Shown: positions 1 through 8,199 of the stretch, one piece after another
How positions within the stretch are numbered: position 1 is the stretch's first letter
Layout of the letters: each line of letters starts with the position of its first letter
Origin: Chloroflexota bacterium
GTDB taxonomy: Bacteria > Chloroflexota > UBA11872 > VXOZ01
DNA length: 64,000 nt
Direction of reading: 5' to 3'
NCBI GenBank assembly: GCA_026710945.1
Contig: JAPOQA010000054.1
Coordinates: 1-64,000 of the forward strand
Made by a program: the position numbers and the translations under genes
The notes under the pieces: generated by a model
Seen by the model: the letters and a program-made list of their open reading frames with translations, nothing else
Told to the model about the DNA's origin: nothing
Databases searched by the model: none

Positions 1-70
1 CCAATACCTCCCACGCCCGGTCGGAAATATCGTGGCGGCGGTGCGCCGGCGCTGCGGCTGTTGCTGACAT
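1..70 (-). CDS. N-terminus of IS5/IS4-type transposase, cut by window edge
   Basis: Reading the minus strand from an ATG gives about 23 residues that run off the left edge. The segment HDISDRAWEVL matches the start of IS5-group transposases (DUF4096-like helix-turn-helix, usually R-H-D-[IL]-[ST]-D-x-x-W-x-x-[IL]). A purine-rich GGGAG lies a few bases upstream of the ATG. The catalytic DDE domain would lie outside the window, so intactness cannot be judged. The element would end somewhere between here and the RND gene; I could not find its terminal inverted repeat with only one end visible. The family call rests on a short stretch. Confidence 0.55.
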   Translation of the reverse strand, partial: MSATAAAPAHRRHDISDRAWEVL

Positions 71-360
71 AGCTCCCATCCTGCTACATTGGTTACTACC
101 TCAGCTTACCACCACTACCTTACTTTGACGACACACCCTAGACATTCAGGTCCAGCCACTGAGCGCAAAGATCCCGCGGACTAAAGCACGAAAGATGAAT
201 TCGAACGATTTAGGGCGCAAAATTCAGCAAAATGCGACGTCCACCGCGCGTGCCCTTCTTGAGTCTCATACACGTGTGCGACATTGACATTCTTAGCAAG
301 AACTTAGGGTTGCGAATTCACTTTAGCTACACGAGAGAAAAAAATTCGAGTATATTTTAA

Positions 361-378
361 TTGTGAGCAATTTCACAA
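361..378 (+). promoter_or_regulatory. candidate operator dyad upstream of RND gene
   Basis: The sequence TTGTGA-N6-TCACAA is a perfect two-fold symmetric site with 6-base arms. It sits just downstream of an AT-rich TATATT stretch (351-356) and 23 bases before the RND start codon, where an operator of a transporter gene would be expected. It resembles sites of LacI/CRP-type regulators in general form only. The rest of 71-400 shows no gene and no convincing -35 paired with the TATATT. Confidence 0.35.
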
Positions 379-400
379 AACAATCCACCGGGAGGTTGCC

Positions 401-3400
401 TTGATCGGTTTTGTCACAGGTCTCGCGCTGCGCCGCCGTTCAGTTACGGTGCTCGCCGTCATTTTGGTGCTCGTTTCGGGCATATTTACGTACACCAGAC
501 TGCCGGTTGAGCTCTTTCCGGAAGTCGACTTCCCAATTGTCACGGTTACGACGTTCTACCCTTCTTCCAATCCAGTCTCGGTCGCAGAAAACGTTACGAT
601 CCCGATAGAAGATGCGATTGCGGGGATGGATGGCTTGGACACTGTCCAGTCCATTTCTACAGAGAACCTGTCCGTCATCATTGCCTCTTTCAAGTTCGGC
701 ACCGACATGGAAGAGGCGGAAAACATCGTCAACTCCAAAGTAAGTGGGATCTCCTTTCCTGATGGCGTGAATGACCCCAATGTTGGGCGCATAGACCCGG
801 ACTCGATTCCTTCTATGCGCATTAGCGTCACTGGCGAGAGGGAAATAGTTGAGTTGCAGGAAATTCTCGAGACCAGTGTCCTCCCCAAGATCTCCGGTAT
901 CGACGGCATTGCGAGCGTTGAGGTCACCGGAGACGTGCAGCAACAGGTTCTCATCACGGTAGATCCGGATCGTCTTTTGGAGGAGCGTATTTCGCTGTTC
1001 CAGGTCTCGCAGGCGCTGCGTGAGAACAACATCACGTTTCCCGGTGGGGCGATAACGAGCAACGGCCAGGTTCTGCCGGTGAAGACAACCAACCGATTCG
1101 GGACGTTGGACGAGCTCCGGCAGTTGGTGATTCCACGTACGCTCGTCGGGCCACCATCACAGACTGGCGCCCCGCCGCAGCCGTTGCGGTTAGCTGACGT
1201 CGCTGACGTGCAGCTCGGCGCGAGCGCTGCGCGCAGTATCTCGCGAACGAATGGCAAGCCCAGCATTGATATTTCCGTTTTCAAAGAGCCGGACGCCAAC
1301 ACGGTAGACGTCACAACTGCCGTGGAAGAGGCTCTGACAGCATTGGACATTCTGCCGCCGGATGTGGAAGTGATCATCGTTTACAACGACGGCCCCCAAA
1401 TCCAAGCGCAGATTGATACATTGGAGCGGGAAGCGGTACTGGGTCTGACCCTTGCAACGATCGTCGTCTTTGCCTTCTTCCTTACCCTGCGCCCAAATGC
1501 CTTTCGGGGCGTCTTTCGGACCCTACGCCCGACTTTGGTGATAGTTCTTTCGATCCCTCTCAGCATCTTTGCCGGCGTTCTGCTCATGGACTGGCAGGGC
1601 TTGACGCTGAATTTTATGACGTTGGGGGGATTAGCCATATCCGTAGGACGTGTGGTGGATGACAGCATCGTGGTGCTGGAGAATGTTTACCGGAATATCG
1701 AGGGCGGTAGGGAGCGCTGGCGCGCCGCCTTAGACGCAACGGTGGAAGTTGGCCCCGCCATTACGGCCTCCACGCTGGCGACAATTGTCGTATTTGCACC
1801 GCTGGCCTTTATTCAGGGTCTCGTAGGGGCGTTCTTCTTCCCCTTTGCGTTGGCGGTCAGCTTTGCCTTGATCGCATCGCTCTTGGTGGCCTTGACCGCC
1901 GTGCCCGTGCTGGGAGCGTACTTGCTGCGGCCTGGCGACTTGCCCGAGGGCACCGGCGAAGAAGATGAGATTCCGGAGACGAATAACTGGATGCAGCGCA
2001 TTTATGTGCCCATGCTGCGCTGGTCGCTGAATCACAAGACGCTTACTCTGCTTGCGGCAATCGTCATTGCCGGGGGCAGCCTGGGGCTGCTGCGCTTCAT
2101 TCCCATAAACCTCTTTTCATCAGGTGGGACACAATTCGTCACCATCAACATGGAGTTGCCTCCAGGCACACGTGCTGAGGAAACCCTGGCCGAGGTCATC
2201 GCTCTAGAGGAGCAAATTAGCGAGTTTTCGGATATCTATAGCACGACTGCCGGCGCCGCTGCCGGCGCCTCCGCGCAAAGTTTCACGACTGGATTCAATC
2301 AAGCTTCCACATTCGTCCAACTAAAGGAGGATGTACCGGAAGACATCGTTGACATTCTGAGGCAAAGGCTGCCCACCACGGCAGACCGCAGGATTACTAT
2401 CGTCGATGTCGGTGGTGGACCTCCTGCCGCCGGCTTGGAAATCAGTATCACAGGGAATGACTATGACGAGATTGCGTCTATCGCGCTGCTGCTCGCGAGC
2501 GAGTTGGCAACCATCGACGGCCTTGAGGATGTCACGAGCGACGTGAGCGAGGCCCGGGAGGAGGTGGTCGTCAACGTTGACCCTGAACGGGCGGCGACGC
2601 TCGGCTTGAGCACCCAGACGGTCGCCTTCCAAATCAACCAGATTCTTGTAGGTCAGACTGTCACCCAGATTGACGTGGGCGACGGCCCGATTGACGTAAT
2701 CCTGAGTGGGCCGGCGGGTACCATTAACAGCGTCCAGACGATTAGTTCACTCATGATTGCCGGCCCAGGGGGGATTGCTCCCCTGAGTGACATTGCAACG
2801 GTTCAGGTGGTAGAGGGTCCAGTTGCAATCAATCGCACTGACCGTTTGCGTTCGGCGGGCATCAGTGGTGACATAACCGCAGATGACACCCAAGCTGTTG
2901 GGCTCCTGATCCAGGAGAAGATCGATGCCCTCGATCTGCCTCCCGGCGTGACTGTTACGAATGCCGGAGTCTTTGCGCAAATCGCGGAAGGCTTTGAGGA
3001 TATCTTCCTTGCCATGGCGATCGGTATCATCTTGGTGTATTTGGTCATGGTTGCCAGCCTCGGTTCGCTGCGAAATCCGTTCGTGATTGTCACCAGCTTG
3101 CCGCTCGCCTTGATTGGCGCTTTGGCAGCGCTGGCAATCACCGGACGCTCACTCGGCCTACCGGGGATGATGGGCATTCTGCTGCTGATCGGTATTGTCG
3201 TTACCAACGCAGTGGTGCTCGTGTCGTTTGTCGAACAACTGCGGGAGCGTGGTCTTAGCGTCTACGAAGCCCTCATGCAGGGCGGGCGTATTCGGTTGCG
3301 GCCTATCTTGATGACGGCCATCACCACGAGTTTTGCTTTGGTTCCCTTGGCCGCCTTTTCAGAAGACTCGGGCGGTATATTGGGCGCTGAACTCGCAACC

Positions 3401-3577
3401 GTGGTGATCGGCGGCTTGGTGAGCTCGACGTTCCTGACCCTGCTCGTGGTGCCCGTGGTCTATACCCTGGCCAACCAGAGCATCCCCGGCCTGTTCCGTC
3501 GCGAGCCGCGTCGGCGGCCTGCGATCGAGCGCGTCGAAGTGCCCGATGAGTTTTCTCAGTCAGAGGGCGTATCTTGA
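401..3577 (+). CDS. RND-family efflux transporter permease
   Basis: A 1058-residue inner-membrane proton-driven exporter of the AcrB/MMPL-type RND superfamily, full length for the family. A TTG start is preceded by GGGAGG. The N-terminal transmembrane helix (about residues 14-30) is followed by a large extracytoplasmic loop, then a helix bundle from about 345. The proton-relay motif G-x-V-V-D-D-S-I-V-V-x-E-N carries the expected acidic pair D420/D421. A second periplasmic loop (about 570-880) and second helix bundle follow. No membrane-fusion (AcrA) or TolC-type gene lies beside it, unlike most Gram-negative HAE1 operons. The substrate cannot be told from sequence; drugs, lipids or hydrophobic compounds are typical. 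Transcription probably ends at the strong hairpin about 100 bases downstream. Confidence 0.93.
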   Translation: MIGFVTGLALRRRSVTVLAVILVLVSGIFTYTRLPVELFPEVDFPIVTVTTFYPSSNPVSVAENVTIPIEDAIAGMDGLDTVQSISTENLSVIIASFKFGTDMEEAENIVNSKVSGISFPDGVNDPNVGRIDPDSIPSMRISVTGEREIVELQEILETSVLPKISGIDGIASVEVTGDVQQQVLITVDPDRLLEERISLFQVSQALRENNITFPGGAITSNGQVLPVKTTNRFGTLDELRQLVIPRTLVGPPSQTGAPPQPLRLADVADVQLGASAARSISRTNGKPSIDISVFKEPDANTVDVTTAVEEALTALDILPPDVEVIIVYNDGPQIQAQIDTLEREAVLGLTLATIVVFAFFLTLRPNAFRGVFRTLRPTLVIVLSIPLSIFAGVLLMDWQGLTLNFMTLGGLAISVGRVVDDSIVVLENVYRNIEGGRERWRAALDATVEVGPAITASTLATIVVFAPLAFIQGLVGAFFFPFALAVSFALIASLLVALTAVPVLGAYLLRPGDLPEGTGEEDEIPETNNWMQRIYVPMLRWSLNHKTLTLLAAIVIAGGSLGLLRFIPINLFSSGGTQFVTINMELPPGTRAEETLAEVIALEEQISEFSDIYSTTAGAAAGASAQSFTTGFNQASTFVQLKEDVPEDIVDILRQRLPTTADRRITIVDVGGGPPAAGLEISITGNDYDEIASIALLLASELATIDGLEDVTSDVSEAREEVVVNVDPERAATLGLSTQTVAFQINQILVGQTVTQIDVGDGPIDVILSGPAGTINSVQTISSLMIAGPGGIAPLSDIATVQVVEGPVAINRTDRLRSAGISGDITADDTQAVGLLIQEKIDALDLPPGVTVTNAGVFAQIAEGFEDIFLAMAIGIILVYLVMVASLGSLRNPFVIVTSLPLALIGALAALAITGRSLGLPGMMGILLLIGIVVTNAVVLVSFVEQLRERGLSVYEALMQGGRIRLRPILMTAITTSFALVPLAAFSEDSGGILGAELATVVIGGLVSSTFLTLLVVPVVYTLANQSIPGLFRREPRRRPAIERVEVPDEFSQSEGVS

Positions 3578-3677
3578 CCGGGCGAGCATTGGCTGGGACG
3601 ACTGAAGTCTTTTCGTTGCCGTGATGAGACTGTAGCTTAGCGGTTCACGGCGCTGCCGGACGTGAAAACCGACATGT

Positions 3678-3710
3678 AAGACGCCCTTCCTCGCCGAGGA
3701 AGGGCGTCTT
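3678..3710 (+). terminator. Rho-independent terminator after RND gene
   Basis: A perfect 16-bp inverted repeat (arms 3678-3693 and 3695-3710, GC-rich core ACGCCCTTCCTCG) is followed by TCTTTT on the plus strand. It lies between the convergent RND gene and DUF2231 gene. The minus-strand side lacks a clear T tract. Confidence 0.85.
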
Positions 3711-3773
3711 TCTTTTGTGTGTAAGAGAGAGCACGAAGTGAGGTGAGACTCTCTCGCCAGGAGGATACTCGAA

Positions 3774-4238
3774 CTATTGCTCGAGCAATGGATTTATGCC
3801 CCGCACGTTGATGCCGTACTCGTAGACCAGGTCGCCACCGGTCATTCCCGAAACCGTCAAGGCTGCGATGCCAAGCAAGACGAAGACGAGGTAAAGGGGA
3901 TTCGCTCCCACGTCGCGCTTGCGCCAGCGGGAGATCCCTCGCCACATTGTCACGGCAATGAAGAGGGCAGTAGCCCCAAAGCTCCAGAATAGATGGATGT
4001 TAATGACGCTGTGCACTTCCAACTCTTCGTATGGAAAGTGTGAGATCAGTCCCGTAATCGTCGAGACCACAGCGCCAATTGTCCCCAGCCAAAGCATGAA
4101 CCATGTAGCGTGCTGCAATGAAGGACTAGTTCTAATGAAGAGGAACGCGCTCAGTCCGGCGCTGACAACGAGGAGCCCAATCGGGAAATGAACGGCAATT
4201 GCATGCAGGTCTTGGATGGTGTTGGCAAACAGTTCCAA
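3774..4238 (-). CDS. DUF2231 family membrane protein
   Basis: A 154-residue protein with four predicted membrane helices (roughly residues 15-33, 44-64, 80-97, 115-132). It has the family pattern of conserved histidines: LHAIAVHFPIG near the start, then HFPYEE and HSVINIH. The biochemical role of DUF2231 proteins is unknown; the paired His residues in or beside helices suggest a metal or haem site (inference). The start is a TTG with a good GGGAGG six bases upstream. It is convergent with the RND gene and shares a divergent promoter region with the next gene. Confidence 0.85.
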   Translation of the reverse strand: MELFANTIQDLHAIAVHFPIGLLVVSAGLSAFLFIRTSPSLQHATWFMLWLGTIGAVVSTITGLISHFPYEELEVHSVINIHLFWSFGATALFIAVTMWRGISRWRKRDVGANPLYLVFVLLGIAALTVSGMTGGDLVYEYGINVRGINPLLEQ

Positions 4239-4605
4239 AGTGTGCCTCCCTATCGCATGACGTAAATTGTCGAGGAAATTGCGTTGCGGGTTGTTTCTGT
4301 GGGCGATTGAAGAGTGTGGCAGTCAGGCCGCACTTGACCCCCCGCATTAACCGTTAGGACGCTATGAACCCTGCATTCGCCTCTACAACGCTCCGCCATG
4401 ATGCTCGCAAATTGTGAATTAACTATGAAGGTTCCGGCGGTCTGGGGTCAATCTATCCCCCAAGGATGAAGTATCCGGGTAGTCGAGAGTGGGAATAGCG
4501 GCACTCAATAGGCTGCCGCGAGCTTGCGTTCGAAATTCCTTGACAATCTCTCAGTACGATCGAATGAGAGGCGGACAGAGCAACTCTTACCACGGGAGGT
4601 AAAGT
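4239..4605. other. intergenic region between divergent genes
   Basis: This 367-base stretch must hold promoters for the DUF2231 gene (minus) and the secreted-protein gene (plus). A perfect TTGACA (4540-4545) faces the plus-strand gene, but no acceptable -10 lies 16-19 bases downstream. GGGAGGT just before 4606 is the ribosome-binding site of the next gene. No other structure was seen. Confidence 0.4.
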
Positions 4606-5349
4606 ATGAGAAAAAGACATTGGCTCATTGGTCTATGTGCGTTACTTGCACTGGCGGTGGGTGTTGGGGGCGGCACTGCATTGGCACAGGAGAGTGGCAA
4701 CGGGGAAGACCAATCGGTGCGCGGGTTGATTACCCGAGTCGCCGACATTCTTGGGCTGGATGAACAGCGCGTCCAGGACGCCTTCGATCAGGCGCGGCAG
4801 GAGATGCGCGACGAACGTTTCGAAGAGATGATCGGGCAGAGGCTCGATGCTCTGGTGGAGAGCGGCCAAATCACTGAGGACCAGGCTGGTGAACTCCGCG
4901 ATTGGTACGCGGCTCGGCCGGACTCCTTCTGGCTTGCCGGCGACTCAGTTGGCGGCAAGAGAGGTGAATGGGAACGGCGTGGCACGGCTAGTGGTCGCGG
5001 CCACTTCTCCTCGAAAGGGCAGATGGGCATGATGACCGGCGTGACCGAGGAGAGATTGACCCAGTATCTTGACACGCTTGTCGGCAGCGGCCGTATCACC
5101 CAAGAGCAGGCAGACGAGATTCGCGAGCGGTATGCCGGCCAACTTAATGGTATCCAAATGCGCGGTCGCTTCGATCGCGGTGGAAACCATGGCTGGCAGC
5201 GGGGGCACGGGTCATCCTTCCAAAATGGGCTCTTCAACTTCAGAGGATATCATCAGGAAAAGAATGAACTGATACCGGCAGTGCCCACGCTTACGCCTGA
5301 CTCAGCTACGCCCACGACTGCTCCCACAGATTCTTCGGATGACAACTAG
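4606..5349 (+). CDS. secreted helical-repeat protein (DUF2680-like)
   Basis: A 247-residue exported protein. Residues 1-28 are a classical signal peptide (positive start, hydrophobic core, cleavage after A-L-A). The mature part has two similar helical units: one with DILGLDEQRVQDAFDQA and LDALVESGQITEDQAGELRDW, a second with RLTQYLDTLVGSGRITQEQADEIRER. The repeated pattern L-V-x-S/G-G-x-I-T-x-E/D-Q-A is typical of DUF2680-type secreted proteins of monoderm bacteria; function is unknown. The tail is rich in Pro, Thr and Ser (last ~25 residues), as in cell-wall linker segments. Its start is set by GGGAGGT seven bases upstream. It precedes a two-component system by about 385 bases, so a link to envelope sensing is possible but unproven. 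Confidence 0.75.
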   Translation: MRKRHWLIGLCALLALAVGVGGGTALAQESGNGEDQSVRGLITRVADILGLDEQRVQDAFDQARQEMRDERFEEMIGQRLDALVESGQITEDQAGELRDWYAARPDSFWLAGDSVGGKRGEWERRGTASGRGHFSSKGQMGMMTGVTEERLTQYLDTLVGSGRITQEQADEIRERYAGQLNGIQMRGRFDRGGNHGWQRGHGSSFQNGLFNFRGYHQEKNELIPAVPTLTPDSATPTTAPTDSSDDN

Positions 5350-5734
5350 AGTGGCGGACTGAAGCACCGTCACCCGCCTCGCATTGTACGGTGCATTGGA
5401 ACACGTACCACCATGAGCAACTCCTGGCAGGCCTGCCGATCCGGCGCTTGCCAGGGGTTGCTCGCTGCCGTAGAACATTCATAATTCCTTCACAGTTGTT
5501 GTTATGCTTAAAAGGAGAGGGCAAGTCAAAGACCGTGCCAAGACTTTACCGCTTTCTGGCACCGAGTTGCAGGAGTGTATCCCACGGGGAATGAGCAATA
5601 CAAGAGCCGAATTTCGTGCGAGTGGAGAAGGACCAACATGGACCGGCTCGCCTTTCGCTCTTATCAGGACCGAATGGGGTGCAGGAGAAGAGGTGCGGTC
5701 CGCTAAGTCCATTTAGATACGGAGAAAGTCTCAC
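5350..5734. other. intergenic leader of two-component operon
   Basis: 385 bases without a convincing gene. It holds a candidate OmpR/PhoB-type direct repeat and -10 (listed separately), leaving a leader of more than 200 bases before the response-regulator start. A 70-codon open frame at 5504-5716 lacks family features and is not called. Confidence 0.45.
5478..5508 (+). promoter_or_regulatory. candidate OmpR/PhoB-type box and -10 for two-component operon
   Basis: TTCATA-N5-TTCACA (5478-5494) is a direct hexamer repeat with an 11-base period, the form bound by PhoB/PhoP-type OmpR-family regulators. A TATGCT hexamer follows at 5503-5508, about 8 bases downstream, close to the spacing where such boxes replace a -35 element. 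The next gene downstream encodes an OmpR-family regulator, so autoregulation is plausible. Only two clear repeats are visible. Confidence 0.35.
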
Positions 5735-6421
5735 ATGGCGAGTACAGTACTCATAGTTGAAGATGATCCGGATACCGTAAAGCTGGTCAGCCTCTATCTG
5801 CAGCGCGATGGGCACAAGGTACTGTATGCGCACGACGGCATCAAAGGCTTGCAGCTCGCCAGGAGTGCCCAGCCGGACCTGGTAGTCTTGGACCTCATGC
5901 TCCCAAAACTTAACGGAATCGAAGTGTGCCGGGCATTGCGGCAGGAGTCTATGGTGCCGATTGTCATGGTGACGGCCCGCGTCGAGGAGGAAGACCGCTT
6001 GAAGGGACTGGACCTGGGCGCCGATGACTACGTGACCAAGCCGTTTAGTCCCCGGGAACTGGCAGCGCGCATTCGGGCGGTGCTCCGCCGTAGCGTCAAA
6101 GATGAACTGGAGGGCGGCCCGGCGGAGGTTGCGCACAGCGGTGTTACCGTTGACTTGCATCGTCGGAAAGTCTACGCGGATGACCAAAAGGCAGACCTGA
6201 CGCCAACCGAGTTTGGGATCCTTGTCATGCTTATCAAGGAACCGGAGCGGACGTTTTCGCGCGAACAGATCATAGATCGCGTGCTTGGTTTTGACTTTCA
6301 GGGCTTTGACCGGACAGTAGACGCACACATCGCTAATATCAGGCGGAAGATCAGGCCACTGAGCGGCCCCGATCACATCCAGACCGTGTATGGCGTGGGC
6401 TATAGATTTAGCAATGACTAG
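5735..6421 (+). CDS. OmpR/PhoB-family response regulator
   Basis: A 228-residue two-component regulator. The receiver domain (residues 3-118) has the acidic pocket E9-D10-D11, the phospho-acceptor D53 in VVLDLMLP, and the conserved Lys in the YVTKPF motif near 103. A winged-helix DNA-binding domain follows (about 130-226), with [29 protein letters not shown] and YGVGYRF, the hallmark of the OmpR/PhoB class. GGAGA precedes the ATG. The stop overlaps the start of the cognate kinase by 8 bases, indicating translational coupling. The regulon is unknown; the tandem substrate-binding genes just downstream are candidates by position only. Confidence 0.95.
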   Translation: MASTVLIVEDDPDTVKLVSLYLQRDGHKVLYAHDGIKGLQLARSAQPDLVVLDLMLPKLNGIEVCRALRQESMVPIVMVTARVEEEDRLKGLDLGADDYVTKPFSPRELAARIRAVLRRSVKDELEGGPAEVAHSGVTVDLHRRKVYADDQKADLTPTEFGILVMLIKEPERTFSREQIIDRVLGFDFQGFDRTVDAHIANIRRKIRPLSGPDHIQTVYGVGYRFSND

Positions 6422-7853
6422 GTGGTTCTTCAGCCTCCAATTTCGCCTCATCGTCGCGTTCGCCTTCGTACTCATGTTGGCGCTTGCGGCGGTTGGGCTC
6501 ATCAGCGGACTTGCAGCGGAAAGGGAAGTTGAGGACTTGCGGGCCGCTACCAATGAGGCCGACCTAGCCAGAATTCATGAAGCGTTCACAGAATTCTATG
6601 AGCTTAGAGGCAGTTGGACGGGCGTTGGAGCCATTGTTGAACGCGCGAGTTACCTGACAGGCCGTGACATCCTCATTCTCAACGAGGACGACGTAGTTCT
6701 CTATGCTCCAAAGCAAGCGAGCAATGGCAGGCGCTCCCTTGAGAATAAGAACTACACCGACGTGCCCGTAGTTGTGGATAACGTAGACGTTGGTTCCGTT
6801 CATGTCGGCCCGGTAGCTTCACGCCCCACGTTCAGACGGTCTAGAGGTCCGGGAAGGGTGGCTGCCGCAGACGAGACTTTGGCGGAAATCACGGAACCCT
6901 CTCTGCGGCAATTTGCCGATACGACGTTTCGTTCGCTCCTGTGGTCGGGACTTGGTGCGGGCTTGGGTGGAATTCTGCTGGTGTCGTTGCTGTCGCGGAG
7001 GATGCTCCGTTCGGTGCGCAGGCTGACGTCCGCGGCGCAGAAGCTGGGAAGAGGCGATCTTACACAACGGGTAACTGTCTCCGGGCGCGATGAAATTGGC
7101 GAACTGACGAGCACATTCAATGCCATGGCCGAGGGACTTGAAAACGCCGAGCGGCAGCGCCGCAATATGGTTGCCGACGTGGCGCATGAACTGCGCACAC
7201 CACTCACGAACATCCGGGGCTATGTCGAGGCGGTTCGCGATGGCATTCTAGATGCGGACGAGGCCACGATTGCGCACATACACCAGCAAACAATGTACCT
7301 CTCGAAGCTGGTGGAGGACCTGCGTGTGCTGGCAGAGACCGAATCCGCTGACTTTCAGCTAGATCTTGAGCAGGCGATTCTTGCCGAGGTGATTACGCGG
7401 TCGGTGGAGAGTTTTCGACAGCAGGTACAGAGTAGGGGCATTGAATTGACATGTGACTTTAGGCCTGACGAGGCGGCGGCAGGTCGCCTCGTCAATATCG
7501 ATCGCACGCGTATTGAGCAAGTCATGAACAATCTGCTGCAGAATGCGGTGACGCACACGCCTGAGGGCGGATGGATTGGCGTCTCTATTGAACAGCATCC
7601 TGAGAAGCTATCGGTGACGGTCGCCGATAGCGGCGAGGGCATCCCCAATGAAGACCTGCCTTACGTCTTTGATAGGCTGTATCGTGTCGATCCTTCACGT
7701 ACCCGCAGCACCGGCGGCGCTGGACTCGGACTAACCATCGCGAAGCAGTTGGTCGAGGCCCACGGCGGCACAATCCGGGCTGAGAGCACTCTGGGTGAAG
7801 GTAGCCGCTTTACATTCACCTTGCCACGCTCCCGTAACTTGCCACGCTCCTGA
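6414..7853 (+). CDS. HAMP-containing sensor histidine kinase
   Basis: A 479-residue membrane sensor kinase, start chosen at the ATG overlapping the regulator stop (ATGACTAG). Two membrane helices (about 9-32 and 175-193) enclose an extracytoplasmic sensor of about 140 residues. A HAMP linker follows (about 194-246), then the dimerisation/phosphoacceptor domain with H258 in [18 protein letters not shown]. The ATP-binding domain has an N box ([13 protein letters not shown]), a G1 box (DSGEGIP), an F box (YVFDRLYR) and a G2 box ([11 protein letters not shown]). It pairs with the upstream regulator. The sensor domain has no motif I recognise, so the signal is unknown. Confidence 0.95.
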   Translation: MTRWFFSLQFRLIVAFAFVLMLALAAVGLISGLAAEREVEDLRAATNEADLARIHEAFTEFYELRGSWTGVGAIVERASYLTGRDILILNEDDVVLYAPKQASNGRRSLENKNYTDVPVVVDNVDVGSVHVGPVASRPTFRRSRGPGRVAAADETLAEITEPSLRQFADTTFRSLLWSGLGAGLGGILLVSLLSRRMLRSVRRLTSAAQKLGRGDLTQRVTVSGRDEIGELTSTFNAMAEGLENAERQRRNMVADVAHELRTPLTNIRGYVEAVRDGILDADEATIAHIHQQTMYLSKLVEDLRVLAETESADFQLDLEQAILAEVITRSVESFRQQVQSRGIELTCDFRPDEAAAGRLVNIDRTRIEQVMNNLLQNAVTHTPEGGWIGVSIEQHPEKLSVTVADSGEGIPNEDLPYVFDRLYRVDPSRTRSTGGAGLGLTIAKQLVEAHGGTIRAESTLGEGSRFTFTLPRSRNLPRS

Positions 7854-7900
7854 AGGCGCTTTACCAATCTTACAAGACGGGTCTCCCTGAGCTTCGCGCA

Positions 7901-7927
7901 CCGTTCGTGCTGAGCCTGTCGAAGCAC
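7901..7927. repeat. dispersed palindromic repeat element
   Basis: The segment reads, on the minus strand, CTTCGACAGGCTCAGCACGA, a short dispersed repeat seen between genes in many environmental bacterial genomes (from memory; not searched). Arms GTGCT/AGCAC can fold into a small hairpin. A related piece, GAGCTTCGCGCA, lies just upstream. The surrounding 7854-8199 otherwise holds only the promoter region of the next gene. Confidence 0.55.
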
Positions 7928-8114
7928 AAACCCACTAACCTACCTGCATTCGCCTAGAGCTCTCCTGCAGAATTCCGGCGGACGGAGACCTCTCCTCGGC
8001 GGAAACTCTCTATACACCTAGGCAAGAGTGAAACTTCAACCGCGCAGGTGATCTGGATTGCCGCCCTAGCCCGTTGCAGGGAACCTAGTGTCTTGCACCA
8101 CTTCCTGAATCTTC

Positions 8115-8143
8115 TTGACTGCATCCTCATATCGGAACATACT
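8115..8143 (+). promoter_or_regulatory. candidate sigma-70-type promoter for first lipoprotein gene
   Basis: TTGACT (8115-8120) and CATACT (8138-8143) are separated by 17 bases, five and four matches to the consensus hexamers. The element lies about 57 bases upstream of the chosen start codon. Confidence 0.45.
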
Positions 8144-8199
8144 CGAAGATGGGGGTTTCTCCAATCACGGAGAAATGTGTGCAATTCAGGAGGTCCCGC

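Noticed and set aside
284-289. TTGACA as -35 of the RND promoter
   Set aside because: No acceptable -10 hexamer lies 15-19 bases downstream.
3630-3680. tRNA-like stretch TGTAGCTTAGCGGTT before the terminator
   Set aside because: Only the D-arm-like piece is present; no anticodon or T arm can be paired around it.
5504-5716. 70-codon gene upstream of the response regulator
   Set aside because: No ribosome site or conserved feature; it overlaps the likely promoter and leader.
5546-6553. 335-codon open frame on the minus strand
   Set aside because: Antisense to the response regulator, without ribosome site or family features.
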